Source: an uncultured Pseudoxanthomonas sp.
Lineage (GTDB): Bacteria; Pseudomonadota; Gammaproteobacteria; Xanthomonadales; Xanthomonadaceae
Direction: 5' to 3'
Assembly: GCA_946886405.1 (NCBI GenBank)
Contig: CAMPIO010000035.1
Location: 1-33,027, forward strand
Length of the DNA stretch: 33,027 nt
The position numbers were made by a program, and so were the translations under genes. The notes below the pieces were generated by a model. That model was not told the origin of the DNA. It made no database searches and saw only the letters and a list, made by a program, of their open reading frames with translations. Numbering within the stretch: the stretch's first letter is position 1; every line of letters begins with the position of its first letter. Positions 6,216 to 16,218 of this stretch are shown one piece after another.

Positions 6216-9200
6216 CTACTTCTCCTTGCGCCAGTTGATCGAGCCGCGCGTCTCGATGGTGCTGGATTCGATTTCCACGTCGAAGCCCTTGCGCAGCAGG
6301 TACTTCAGCGTCACTGCCGATCCGGAGCCGATCATCGACACCCCATAACTGACGTACAGCTTCGGCGACAGGTACTTGCCCACCCCGAACACGGAACCGC
6401 CCAGCGTGCGCGACTCGAGCACCCCTGCGTCGTCCAGGCCGATCTTCGCGCCCAACTGGGAGGCCAGCAGGCCGGCGCCGGCACCGAGCGCCGACGAGGC
6501 CGCATTGATGCGCTGGCTTTCGTCGCTGCTGGCGGTGTTGAGCGAGCGGCCCAGCACCAGGTAGGCGAGGGCTTCGGATTCGGACAGCGAGGGATTCGAC
6601 CACACGCGTGCGCGCGGCTGGCTGGCGCGGCCGGTGACATCGATGCCGGCGGTGACACTGGCACTGACCACTTCGCGTTCGGCGCGGATGTTGATGCGCG
6701 GGTCGGAGACCGCGTTGTTGCTCCACGTCAGTTCACCGCGGGTGATGCGCAGCTTCTGTCCGTAGGCTTCGTAACGGCCGTCCACGTCGAGCCGGCCGGT
6801 CGCCAGCATCTCGCGGCCCGGTTGCGAGCGCACGTGCAGGATGCCTGCCAGCGTGCCTTCCAGCCCGTAGCCCTTGAGGTTGACGTCGTCGCCGACCTTC
6901 AGCGACAGATCCAGGTCGAGGCGCGAGCTGGGCGCGCGTTCGGGATCGACGGGGTCCAGGATCACCACGTCTTCCGAGGCGGACACGCCATCGTCCAGTT
7001 TTTCCACGTCGATCGTCGCCGACGGAATGCCGACCTCGCCACGCACCTGGATGGTGTTGTCGGCGAACCCCACCTGGAGGTTCGGCGACGCCACGGCGCG
7101 CAGGTCGGTGGTGTCGGCGACCAGCACGTTGTCGCCGCGCACCTGGAACTGCAGGGGCGTGGTGTCGTTGTTCCAGCCCAGCGTGCCCGACACGTTGAGG
7201 ACCCCGCCGGTACCGGTACCGCCAGTGGACGACACGGTCTTCATGCGGCCGTCGATGCGTGCGCTGCCATCGGACAGCGCGACCAGTTCCGCACCGCCGT
7301 CGGCCAGCGAAATACCCAATGCCGGGAGTTCGCCGGTGAATTCCGTCAGCGTGGCCTCGCCGCTCAGTAGCGGCTGGCCACGCGTGCCCGCGACGCCGAT
7401 ATGGCCCGCCAGCTTTCCACGCGGGCGCACCAGGTCGGGGGAGAACAGTTCCATCCAGAACAGGCGCGAGTTGTTGAAGTACAGATCGCCCTTCAGCGGC
7501 GCGAAGTCGTCCCAGCCGGTATTGAACGTGGCATCGACATAGCCGTCGCCCTTGAAGCCGGTACCGAGGCGACCCTGGATGCGCTGCGGGGTGAAGTCCA
7601 CATCCAGCGTGAAGTTGTCGTAGCGGATGATCTCGCCGCGCGCCGTGGTGCCCATCTTCAGGCCGCCATCGAGCGATGCGAGGTGCACCTCGCCCTGCCA
7701 GGCGTTGCCGGCGGGGCGCAGCGTCGCGTCGAGGGTGAACTCGCCGCGCAGCGTCAGCGGGCGGCCATCGGCCGGCGGCAGCCATGGTTGTACCAGCGCC
7801 AGCGACAGCGCTTCGCCGCGCACCTCCAGCCCCTGGCGCGGCCAGTTGGCATTCGCGCACAGCGCGCCGCCGATGTCCGAGCCGAGGCAGCTCTCGGACA
7901 GCGTCCAGTTGGCGCCGTTCTGCGCGAAGCGTGCCGGCTGCCGCAGCGTCCACGGGTTGCCCTTCGATGGCGCGATACGCAGTCCTTCCAGCGTGCCCTG
8001 CCAGTTGGCGCCGCGCTTCTGCGCCGTACCGGACAGAGAGACGGCGCCCATCGTGTTGCGCGCGTCGCCCTCGACGTGCAGGTCTTCCACGGCGCCACGT
8101 GCGTTGATGCTGACGCTGTCCAGTACGGCGCCGACATTCACCGCGCTGCCCTGCAGCGCCAGATCGCCGCTGCCACTGCGCCACGGCAAGCGGCCGCGCA
8201 GGCTGAGCGTGCCGGCGCCCCAGTCGTTCCAGCGCAGATTCTCGCCACCGAGGTCGGCATCGATATTCGGCGCGGTGCGCGCGCCGGTGAGGTTGACGGT
8301 GCCGGACAGCGTGCCGCTGGCGTCGGGCAGGAGATCGGCCAGGTTGAGCGGACGGAACGCGGCGTCGATGTCCAGCGTATCGCCGACCTTGCCCTTCGCG
8401 GTGACACGGCTGCCGCCGAGCGACAGCGCCAGGTCGCCTTCGCCGTTGTTGCCGTCCAGCGCGAACGTGCCGCGCGCATCCAGCGGTCGATCGCGCAAGC
8501 GACCCGTCAGCTTCGGTATGTCCAGCGTGCCCTTGAACAGACCATCTTCGCGCTGGCGACCCTTCGAGGCGAGGTTGCCGGAGACATTGCCGTTCCATCC
8601 CGCCGCGAAATAGCCGGGATCGAAACCGGCCAGCGTCGCGTTCACGTCCCAATCCAGCGCCGGCGCCCAGCCGACCATCCCGGTTGCATCAAGCGTGCCG
8701 GTCGGCATGGTGGCGCGCAGCGTTTCCAGTTGCACGCGCTCGGCATTGCCACGGCCATCGAATTCCAGCAGGGCGCTGTCGTCGCCGCGCGTCAGCGTGG
8801 CCTTGCCGATGGCGGCCCAGGCGTCCAGCTTGCCGGCCAGGCCGAAGTCGCCTTCGGCGCCGATCATGCTGTCGGCTTCGGTGCCCCAGCGCAGGCCCCG
8901 CGCATTGACGGCGAAGCGGAATTCCGGATTTTCCGGCGCGGTGAAATCCGCACGACCACGCAGCGAGGCATAGCCGTCGAACGCGCGGATCGCCAGTGGC
9001 TCCACAGTCAACACTTCACCCTCGATGCGCGCATGCGAGGGTTCGATCACCACCGCGATATCGCCCTGCTGCACGGTGCCCTGCAGGTCGGCGGCACCCC
9101 CCGCGCCCTTCGCGACCAGGTCGAAGGCCACGGGCGTGCTGTCTTCCATCACGTCGAGCAACGAAAGATCCAGGGCTTCGGTCTTCGCCGCGAAGTTCCA

Positions 9201-10049
9201 GGTCGGCTTCGTCTCGCCGCGCAGTGTCAACGTGGCACGCACCGGGGCCGGCGCGGCGCCCGACACGCCGACGTTCATGCGCGCACGATTGCCGCGCGCC
9301 ACCAGGCCGATGCGTGCGGGCGTGCGTCCCAGGGCGGCGGGGAACACGCCGGTCGCGGTGAGGTCGGTGGCGTAACCATCGCGCGGCGCGTAGCTGCCGT
9401 GCACGCCGAACGCGCCACGGTCGCTGGCGATCACGAGTTTCTGCGCATGCACATAGCCGTTGCCGATGTCGAGGGCGCCGGTCGCGCGCGAAATGTCGAT
9501 GATCGATTGGCCGCTCTGGCGCACCAGGAAGCGGTCGATCTCCAGCCGGTCGGCCTGGATGGCCAGCGGCATCTCGATCTGCGGCAACAGGTCGGGCCAG
9601 TGCGGCAGCTCGAAGGGTTCATCGCTCTCCGGCACGTCGAGCATCGCACCGCGCAGCTTCAGCACATCCAGCCGCAGGCGCTTGCCGAGCAGCGGCCGCA
9701 GGTCCGGTTCCAGGTAGACCTCGTCGGCGGTGAAGCGGATCGTGTCCCAACGGAAATCCACGCCACGCAGCGTCAGTGGGCCCGCGATGGGGCCATCGAC
9801 TTCCTTGTAGGTCAGCGATGCGTCCGCCGGCAGGCGTGCCTGGATCTGCGCCAGCAGCACGTCGCGGCCGGCCACGGTCTGCAGCAGCCAGTACAGCCCG
9901 ATGCACAGCAGCACCACCAGCACGCCGGTGCCGATCGCGCTGCGGATCGCCAGCGTGCGCATGCGTGCCTTGCGGCGCGCGCGCAGTTCGGCGATGCGCG
10001 CGTCGCGCTCTTCCGGCGTCAGGTCGTCGGGCAGCGGCGTCTTCCTCAC
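6216..10049 (-). CDS. tamB: Translocation and assembly module inner-membrane protein TamB
   Basis: TamB spans the periplasm as a long beta-taco, linking the inner membrane to TamA; it helps outer-membrane protein assembly and phospholipid transport to the outer membrane. The 1277-residue product (E. coli 1259) has one N-terminal anchor helix (about residues 32-58), preceded by a very basic stretch, then long repetitive beta-strand-rich sequence. The C-terminal DUF490 domain occupies about the last 330 residues, including ALAYLVLGRSL and a terminal KLYVSYGVSMIGSGSAVTLKY strand region. The start is GTG at 10049, overlapping the tamA stop in the sequence GTGA, so translation of the two partners is coupled. 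The last codons hold the Shine-Dalgarno of the next gene. Confidence 0.95.
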   Translation of the reverse strand: MRKTPLPDDLTPEERDARIAELRARRKARMRTLAIRSAIGTGVLVVLLCIGLYWLLQTVAGRDVLLAQIQARLPADASLTYKEVDGPIAGPLTLRGVDFRWDTIRFTADEVYLEPDLRPLLGKRLRLDVLKLRGAMLDVPESDEPFELPHWPDLLPQIEMPLAIQADRLEIDRFLVRQSGQSIIDISRATGALDIGNGYVHAQKLVIASDRGAFGVHGSYAPRDGYATDLTATGVFPAALGRTPARIGLVARGNRARMNVGVSGAAPAPVRATLTLRGETKPTWNFAAKTEALDLSLLDVMEDSTPVAFDLVAKGAGGAADLQGTVQQGDIAVVIEPSHARIEGEVLTVEPLAIRAFDGYASLRGRADFTAPENPEFRFAVNARGLRWGTEADSMIGAEGDFGLAGKLDAWAAIGKATLTRGDDSALLEFDGRGNAERVQLETLRATMPTGTLDATGMVGWAPALDWDVNATLAGFDPGYFAAGWNGNVSGNLASKGRQREDGLFKGTLDIPKLTGRLRDRPLDARGTFALDGNNGEGDLALSLGGSRVTAKGKVGDTLDIDAAFRPLNLADLLPDASGTLSGTVNLTGARTAPNIDADLGGENLRWNDWGAGTLSLRGRLPWRSGSGDLALQGSAVNVGAVLDSVSINARGAVEDLHVEGDARNTMGAVSLSGTAQKRGANWQGTLEGLRIAPSKGNPWTLRQPARFAQNGANWTLSESCLGSDIGGALCANANWPRQGLEVRGEALSLALVQPWLPPADGRPLTLRGEFTLDATLRPAGNAWQGEVHLASLDGGLKMGTTARGEIIRYDNFTLDVDFTPQRIQGRLGTGFKGDGYVDATFNTGWDDFAPLKGDLYFNNSRLFWMELFSPDLVRPRGKLAGHIGVAGTRGQPLLSGEATLTEFTGELPALGISLADGGAELVALSDGSARIDGRMKTVSSTGGTGTGGVLNVSGTLGWNNDTTPLQFQVRGDNVLVADTTDLRAVASPNLQVGFADNTIQVRGEVGIPSATIDVEKLDDGVSASEDVVILDPVDPERAPSSRLDLDLSLKVGDDVNLKGYGLEGTLAGILHVRSQPGREMLATGRLDVDGRYEAYGQKLRITRGELTWSNNAVSDPRINIRAEREVVSASVTAGIDVTGRASQPRARVWSNPSLSESEALAYLVLGRSLNTASSDESQRINAASSALGAGAGLLASQLGAKIGLDDAGVLESRTLGGSVFGVGKYLSPKLYVSYGVSMIGSGSAVTLKYLLRKGFDVEIESSTIETRGSINWRKEK

Positions 10050-11830
10050 AGATCGGTCCCGATGTTGAGATAGATCTGGAGGCTGGAATCCGGATCATTC
10101 AGCCCGTGCGCCAGGTCCAGGCGTACCGGCCCCACCGGCGAACGCCAGCGCAGGCCAACGCCGATGCCCGTGCTGAGCTCGGGCCGCGTGCCATCGAAGG
10201 CGCTGCCCGTGTCCACGAACACCGCGCCGCCGTACGGGCCACCCTTCGGATAGAACTCGTACTCGACGCTGCTGGTCAGCACGTTCTTCGCGCCCAGCGA
10301 ATAGTCGCCGCGACGCGGGCCGACCTCGCGCCACGCGTAACCGCGGATGCTGCGGTCGCCGCCGGCGAAAAAGCGCAGCGACGGCGGCATCGCCACCAGC
10401 GAACTGGTGAAGGTGTGGCCGTATTCGCCGCGCACGATCAGCGTGCTGTTGGTCTTGTACCGCTGCGACCAGCGCGCGCGCATGTGGAACTGCAGGAAGT
10501 TGGCATCCGAGCCCGCACCGTCCACGCCGCCGCGCAGCAGGATGGAGCCGGCCAGCTGGTCGGGGCGATTCGAACCGACCGGCGAGTTGGTGTAGTCCGC
10601 ACGCAGCGACGGATAGGTGAACGTGGCGTACTGCACGGTGGTATCGGGCAGGCCGGTGAGCGGATCGTTCTCCACGTAGCGCCAGCGCTCGCGCAACGCG
10701 TGCACCGAAGCGATCGCCGTCCAGTCCTCGCTGACCTGTCCACTGCGGCTGCCGGTGAATTCCACATGGCGCAGGTCGATGTAGTCGGTCTGTTCGTCGC
10801 TGGCCTGCAGGCCGACCGTGAACCACCCATCCAGCCACTTGAACGCCGGAATACGGTACTGCGTGAGCAGCGTCTTGCGCTTCTGCGCGTAATCCAGGTG
10901 CGTGGAAAGTTTGTGCCCGCGCGAGTTGACGTAGCGGCGGTCCAATCCCAGACGGATACCCGGGCCGCTCTCGGTGCCGTAACTGACGCCAGCGGTATAG
11001 ATGTCGCGCTTGGCCAGTTCCAGGTTCACGTCGATCGGCACGCGGCCGTCCTCGGCCTTGTCCGGGTTGGCCTGGATGTCGATGCTGGAAAAATAGTCCA
11101 GCCCCACCAGCGATTCGCGCAGGCGGTCCAGCTTGCCCTGGTGGAAGTAACTGCCTTCTTCCCAGTACACCAGCTTGTCCAGCAGGCCCTGGTCGAACTT
11201 GTCCTGGTGGAACGTGGTGGCGCCCATGTCGTAGCGGATGCCGCTGACCCAGCCCAGCGCGATGTCGGCGGCGTGGTCGGCGCGCGTCACTTCGACGCGG
11301 CGATGGGTGAAGTCCGCATCGAAGTAACCACGGTCCGCCAGGCGCCGGACGATGACGAGCTTGCTCGCCTCGTAAGTGGTGTGGTCGAACACGTCGCCGA
11401 CATCCGGCGCGAACGCCGCCAGGTCCTCCTTGAGGTAACGGTCCTCGCCGCCTTCGCCCTCGATGGACAGGTCGCGCTTGCGCACGCGGACCGGCTCACC
11501 GAGCTGCACGCGCACGACGACCGTCAGGCGTTCGTCTTCGGCGGCGTCGTTGCGCGGCGCGTCGATGGTGACGGTGGGCGAGTAGTAGCCGAACGGTTCC
11601 AGCGCTTCGCGGGTTTCGGCGGCGGCTTCGCCAAGCAGGTACTCCAGCCGCGATTCCCCCAGCCGCTTGCCGACCGAGTCGTTGAGCGACAGCGCGGCGT
11701 TGATGTTCTCGACCATCAATTCGTCATCGAGCCCCTCGACCTGCACCTTGTCCACGATGGCCGCTGCCCAGGCCGGAGCCGTGGTGGCAAGCAGGACGAC
11801 GACGGTGGCGAGGCGGGGGAATCGACGCAT
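10046..11830 (-). CDS. tamA: Outer-membrane translocation and assembly protein TamA
   Basis: TamA is an Omp85-family outer-membrane barrel that works with TamB. The 594-residue product (E. coli 577) has a signal peptide (MRRFPRLATVVVLLATTAPAWA), POTRA domains across roughly the first 260 residues (for example the segment beginning VDKVQVEGLDDELMVENI), and a C-terminal 16-strand barrel with the Omp85 motif FFAGGDRSIRGYAWREVGPR. It ends in a bacterial-surface-antigen type strand (SLQIYLNIGTDL). ATG 11830 was chosen because the signal peptide begins there; an in-frame ATG at 11899 adds 23 polar residues in front of it and is unlikely. The stop overlaps the tamB start by four bases. Confidence 0.95.
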   Translation of the reverse strand: MRRFPRLATVVVLLATTAPAWAAAIVDKVQVEGLDDELMVENINAALSLNDSVGKRLGESRLEYLLGEAAAETREALEPFGYYSPTVTIDAPRNDAAEDERLTVVVRVQLGEPVRVRKRDLSIEGEGGEDRYLKEDLAAFAPDVGDVFDHTTYEASKLVIVRRLADRGYFDADFTHRRVEVTRADHAADIALGWVSGIRYDMGATTFHQDKFDQGLLDKLVYWEEGSYFHQGKLDRLRESLVGLDYFSSIDIQANPDKAEDGRVPIDVNLELAKRDIYTAGVSYGTESGPGIRLGLDRRYVNSRGHKLSTHLDYAQKRKTLLTQYRIPAFKWLDGWFTVGLQASDEQTDYIDLRHVEFTGSRSGQVSEDWTAIASVHALRERWRYVENDPLTGLPDTTVQYATFTYPSLRADYTNSPVGSNRPDQLAGSILLRGGVDGAGSDANFLQFHMRARWSQRYKTNSTLIVRGEYGHTFTSSLVAMPPSLRFFAGGDRSIRGYAWREVGPRRGDYSLGAKNVLTSSVEYEFYPKGGPYGGAVFVDTGSAFDGTRPELSTGIGVGLRWRSPVGPVRLDLAHGLNDPDSSLQIYLNIGTDL

Positions 11831-11931
11831 GCGGGGAGGATACCCGGTGAGGGTTAAGCGGGGTGAAGGATCGGTGCGGTTTGTCCCGCCGCGGTTCACG
11901 CGACCAGTCGATCACCTCATGCGGAATATTC

Positions 11932-12072
11932 CCTCGCCCCGCGTGCGCGGAGAGGGTGCCGAAGGCGGGTGAGGGGCGAACGGAGTAGGGACGCTACTGC
12001 GCCTGTACAAGTACCGCGCTCTGCCCCTCATCCGCCCGCTGGGCACCTTCTCCCCGCTACGCAGGGAGAAGG
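11932..12072. repeat. Inverted pair of CCCTCATCCGCCC-type intergenic repeats
   Basis: Two copies of a common intergenic sequence face each other between the starts/ends of tamA and glyS. Copy one at 11932-11980 reads CCCTCGCCC...GAGAGGGTGCC...GGGTGAGGGGCG, and copy two at 12024-12072 reads CCCCTCATCCGCCC...GGGCACCTTCTCCC...GGGAGAAGG. Both can form stem-loops. A related copy lies at 14284-14422 on the other side of glyS. Such sequences are dispersed in xanthomonad genomes; no function is visible beyond possible RNA structure at the 3' end of glyS. Confidence 0.65.
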
Positions 12073-12081
12073 AAACAACCG

Positions 12082-14262
12082 TCAGACCGACAGATGCTCG
12101 ATCGCCGCCACCGCGCGGAAGCGGTCGGCCAGACGCTTCAGCAGGGCCAGGCGATTGGCGCGCACAGCCGGGTCGTCGGCGTTGACCATCACGCTGTCGA
12201 AGAACGCATCGACCTGCGGGCGCAGGCGGGCGAGGTGGTTCAGCACGGTCACGTAATCGTGGTGGTGCAGCGCCTCGTCGGTCTCGCCAAGGACGGCTTC
12301 AACCGCTTCGGCCAGCGCGCTCTCGGCCGGATCGGTCAGCAGCGTGCGGTTGATCGCGTGCGGAATGGCGATGTCGGCCTTCTTCAGGATGTTGCCGATG
12401 CGCTTGTTGGCGGCGGCCAGGGCTTCGGCCTCAGGCAGTGTGGCGAAAGTGCCGATGGCGTCCAGGCGCGTGTCGAAATCGTACAGCGAGGCCGGCTTCA
12501 GTTCCGCGACCGCGTTGAAGTGCGCGGCGGGCACGCCCTTGTCGGCGTAGTAGCTGCGCAGGCGGTCGATGATGAAGTCGTAGATCTCGGCATCCTGGGC
12601 TGGTTGAGCAAGCGAGAGCTGTGCTTCGCTCTCGCTGGGGCTTGGGATGTGAGCCCCGGCCTCTCTCGCCTTGTCGACGGCATCGATTCGCTTGATCGCA
12701 TGTGTGCCCGATGAGCTGACGTTGATCTCGTGACGAGCTTGCTTAAGCAGTTCATTGAGGCTCAGATCAAATCCACTCTCGATCACCGTCCGTGCCAACC
12801 CCAACGCATTACGCCGCAGCGCAAACGGATCCTTGTTCCCCGTCGGCTTCAAACCCGCCGCAAAGCCACCCGCCAGCGTATCCAGCCGTTCCGCAATCGC
12901 CAGCACCTTGCCCAACGGCGACAGCGCAATGTCGTCGCCGGCGAAACGCGGCTGGTAAGCCTCGTCGATGGCGAGCGCGATCTCCTTCGACTCGCCCGCA
13001 GCGAGCGCGTAGTGGCGGCCCGCGATGCCCTGCAGCTCGGGGAACTCGTTGACCATGCGCGACTGCAGGTCGTTCTTCGCCAGCAGCGCCGCCTTGCGAG
13101 CCTGCTCGGGATCCGCACCAACCTGCGCGGCGATGGTTTCCGCCAGCGCCGCGACGCGCGCGACCTTGTCGGCGACACTGCCCAGCTTGGCCTGGTAGGT
13201 GACGGTCTTCAGCCCATCGCCCATCGACGCCAGGCCCTGCTTCAGGTCCTCGTCGAAGAAGAACTTCGCATCGCTGAAGCGCGGACGGATCACGCGCTCG
13301 TAGCCCTTGCGCACTTCATCGACGTTCTGCGACTCGATGTTGGCGATGCCGATGAAATGCTCGGTCAGCTTGCCGCCGTCGCTCAGCACCGGGAAGAACT
13401 TCTGGTTGATCTCCATCGTTTCGATCAACGCTTCCTGCGGCACGGCCAGGAACGCGGATTCGAAACTGCACAGTACCGCCGCCGGCCACTCGGTCAGGCA
13501 GACCACCTGCTCCAGGTTGTCGTCGGTAATGCGCGCGCTGCCGCCGGCCTGCGTCGCGGCTTTCTGCACTTCGTCGACGATGCGGGCACGGCGCGCATCG
13601 GCGTCGACCAGCACCTTGGCGCCATGCAGCGCATCGACGTAGTCGTCCGGCTGGCCGATCCACACCGGCTTGTCGTGTTCGAAGCGATGGCCGCGACTCA
13701 TGCGGTCGGATGTCACGCCCAGCACATCGGCATCCACCACGTCCTTGCCCAGCAGCAGCACCAGCCAGTGCACCGGCCGTGCGAACGCGTAGTCGTGGTC
13801 GCCCCAGCGCATCGGCTTGGGGATCGGCATGCCGGCCAGCGCCTCGCGCACGATGTCGGCCAGCAGGTCGGCAGTCCTTGCGCCGGGCTTCACCGCGCGG
13901 TGGACGAAGCGCTCGCCCTTGCCGTCGGTGGTGCGCTCCAGCTGCGTCCAGTCGATGCCGGCCTTCGCCGCGAAGCCTTCCAGCGCCTTGGTCGGTGCAC
14001 CGTTCGCGTCAAGCGCGATGTTGAGATACGGGCCCAGCACTTCGGATTTCTGCTCCGGCTGCTCCACGTCCACCGCCGGCAGCAGCACCGCCAGGCGGCG
14101 CGGCGTGTACAGCGGCTTGGCGTCACCGCGCTCGTACCCGACGCCACGCTTGTCGAGCGCCGCGATCACGCCATCGAAGAAGGCCTGTGCCAGACCGGGC
14201 AGCGCCTTGACCGGCAGTTCTTCGGTGCCCAGTTCGATCAGCAGGGGTTTTTGTTCGCTCAT
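12082..14262 (-). CDS. glyS: Glycyl-tRNA synthetase beta subunit
   Basis: The beta subunit of the bacterial alpha2-beta2 glycyl-tRNA synthetase carries tRNA recognition. The product starts [23 protein letters not shown] and contains the family segments [18 protein letters not shown], and [26 protein letters not shown]. It has a C-terminal anticodon-binding-like region ([25 protein letters not shown]). It is 726 residues from ATG 14262, against 689 in E. coli; the excess of 37 residues lies in one block at about residues 512-556 (12595-12728), described separately. ATG 14268 (MHMSEQ) is the alternative start and lies at better spacing from the weak AAGG upstream. glyQ lies upstream on the same strand, 163 bases away, with a repeat between. 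Confidence 0.95.
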   Translation of the reverse strand: MSEQKPLLIELGTEELPVKALPGLAQAFFDGVIAALDKRGVGYERGDAKPLYTPRRLAVLLPAVDVEQPEQKSEVLGPYLNIALDANGAPTKALEGFAAKAGIDWTQLERTTDGKGERFVHRAVKPGARTADLLADIVREALAGMPIPKPMRWGDHDYAFARPVHWLVLLLGKDVVDADVLGVTSDRMSRGHRFEHDKPVWIGQPDDYVDALHGAKVLVDADARRARIVDEVQKAATQAGGSARITDDNLEQVVCLTEWPAAVLCSFESAFLAVPQEALIETMEINQKFFPVLSDGGKLTEHFIGIANIESQNVDEVRKGYERVIRPRFSDAKFFFDEDLKQGLASMGDGLKTVTYQAKLGSVADKVARVAALAETIAAQVGADPEQARKAALLAKNDLQSRMVNEFPELQGIAGRHYALAAGESKEIALAIDEAYQPRFAGDDIALSPLGKVLAIAERLDTLAGGFAAGLKPTGNKDPFALRRNALGLARTVIESGFDLSLNELLKQARHEINVSSSGTHAIKRIDAVDKAREAGAHIPSPSESEAQLSLAQPAQDAEIYDFIIDRLRSYYADKGVPAAHFNAVAELKPASLYDFDTRLDAIGTFATLPEAEALAAANKRIGNILKKADIAIPHAINRTLLTDPAESALAEAVEAVLGETDEALHHHDYVTVLNHLARLRPQVDAFFDSVMVNADDPAVRANRLALLKRLADRFRAVAAIEHLSV
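12595..12728. repeat. Palindrome-rich in-frame insertion inside glyS
   Basis: This block encodes the extra ~37 residues of GlyS (from around [19 protein letters not shown] to [17 protein letters not shown]). It contains an 8-bp perfect inverted repeat GCGAGAGC/GCTCTCGC (12612-12619 and 12628-12635) and a second stem GGGGCT/AGCCCC (12637-12642 and 12652-12657). Its base composition and codon choice are less GC-biased than the rest of glyS. That combination resembles an interspersed palindromic element that inserted in frame, as known for Rickettsia palindromic elements. I see no second copy in this window, so the mobile-element origin is inference. Confidence 0.4.
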
Positions 14263-14283
14263 GTGCATGCAACCTTGAGTTGT

Positions 14284-14422
14284 TCCCTTCTCCCTGCGGG
14301 AGAAGGTGCCCGAAGGGCGGATGAGGGTACGGCGGAGTCCGTGGCGGTCGACCATCCGGGTGTCGCCGGACCCTCTCCCCAACCCCTCTCTCCCGCAGGG
14401 ACTTCCTGCGGTCGCCGAGGGG
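14284..14422. repeat. Intergenic repeat between glyQ and glyS
   Basis: The glyQ-glyS spacer is nearly filled by a copy of the same repeat family seen at 11932-12072. A perfect 9-bp stem CCTTCTCCC/GGGAGAAGG (14286-14294 with 14298-14306, loop TGC) is followed by GCCCGAAGGGCGGATGAGGG. A second, imperfect CCCTCTCCCC...GAGGGGAG part ends near 14422. In the minus-strand message these structures lie between the two subunit genes and could affect their relative expression. Confidence 0.65.
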
Positions 14423-14431
14423 AGTGGGTCT

Positions 14432-15364
<933 letters not shown>

Positions 15365-15395
15365 CGCGTTATCGTGCACTGCGGAAAAGCGGGCT

Positions 15396-15401
15396 AGTAT
15401 A
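15396..15401 (-). promoter_or_regulatory. Possible -10 element for glyQ
   Basis: TATACT on the minus strand would place a transcription start near 15389, about 25 bases before the glyQ ATG. There is no good -35 at the usual distance. The same bases read TAGTAT on the plus strand (15395-15400) and could serve the divergent amidotransferase gene instead, so this is tentative. Confidence 0.35.
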
Positions 15402-15455
15402 CGGGCAAGCCGTTGTCCTTCCGCCGCTTTTGGCCTGTTTGCCGCCGTCGTGGAT

Positions 15456-16187
15456 ATGTCCGTGAAAGCCCCTTTCCTCATCGTCGAAACCGGTCAGCCG
15501 GTGCGCTCGATGCGGCGCTATGGCGGCTTTCCCCACTGGATCCGCGTGGCCGCCGGGCTGGAAGCCGCCGAGACGGTGGTGGCGAATGTCGAACGCGGCG
15601 ATGCACTGCCACCGCGCGAAGGTTTCGCCGGCGTCATCGTCAGCGGCTCGGCCGCGATGGTCACCGACCGTGCCGACTGGAGCGAACGCAGTGCGGAATG
15701 GCTGCGCGACGCGGCCCATGAAGGCCTGCCGCTGCTGGGCATCTGCTACGGCCATCAGCTGCTGGCGCACGCGCTGGGCGGTGAGGTGGCCTACAACCCG
15801 GCCGGGCGCGAATCCGGCACCGTCCACATCGACCTGCATCCGCAGGCGCAGGATGACCCGCTGTTCGGCGCGCTGCCTCTGAAGTTCACCGCCCACGCCA
15901 CCCATGTGCAGACCGTGGCGCGGCCGCCGGAAGGCGCCACTGTGCTGGCGCGTTCCGAGCAGGACGATTGCCATGCGTTCCGCTGGCGCGACCACGCCTG
16001 GGGCGTGCAGTTCCACCCTGAATTCGCCACCCACCACATGCGCGGCTACGTGCACGCCCGTGCCGATCACCTGCGCAGCGAGGGCCGCTGCCCCGGCACC
16101 ATCGCACGCGGCGTGACGGCGGCGCCGCAAGCCCGCAAACTATTGCGGCGGTTCGTCCGCCATGCGCGTGGTCTGCACGCGCGCTGA
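15456..16187 (+). CDS. Class I glutamine amidotransferase-like protein
   Basis: A 243-residue single-domain class I (triad) glutamine amidotransferase, which hydrolyses glutamine and normally passes ammonia to a partner. The nucleophile is Cys97 in [17 protein letters not shown], with His187 and Glu189 in [12 protein letters not shown]. The oxyanion-loop region [13 protein letters not shown] precedes it. It resembles the free-standing GuaA-N-terminal-like proteins (YfeJ type), which are often annotated as GMP synthase although no synthetase domain is present; no acceptor enzyme sits beside it, so the substrate is unknown. The start ATG 15456 directly precedes the family sequence [14 protein letters not shown]; the Shine-Dalgarno is weak (GTGGAT). 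It is divergent from glyQ and followed after 31 bases by a membrane protein gene. Confidence 0.88.
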   Translation: MSVKAPFLIVETGQPVRSMRRYGGFPHWIRVAAGLEAAETVVANVERGDALPPREGFAGVIVSGSAAMVTDRADWSERSAEWLRDAAHEGLPLLGICYGHQLLAHALGGEVAYNPAGRESGTVHIDLHPQAQDDPLFGALPLKFTAHATHVQTVARPPEGATVLARSEQDDCHAFRWRDHAWGVQFHPEFATHHMRGYVHARADHLRSEGRCPGTIARGVTAAPQARKLLRRFVRHARGLHAR

Positions 16188-16218
16188 TTTCCTGCTGCAC
16201 ACCTCCCAGAGAACCCCG

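Noticed and set aside
7401..10073. Very long plus-strand open frame (about 890 codons) opposite tamB
   Set aside because: Same GC-skew artefact; TamB on the minus strand has the correct anchor, length and DUF490 domain.
9776..11857. Plus-strand open frame opposite tamA
   Set aside because: Composition is of the antisense type and TamA explains the region fully.
15456..16187. GMP synthase (GuaA)
   Set aside because: Only the glutamine amidotransferase domain is present; there is no ATP pyrophosphatase or GMP-binding domain.
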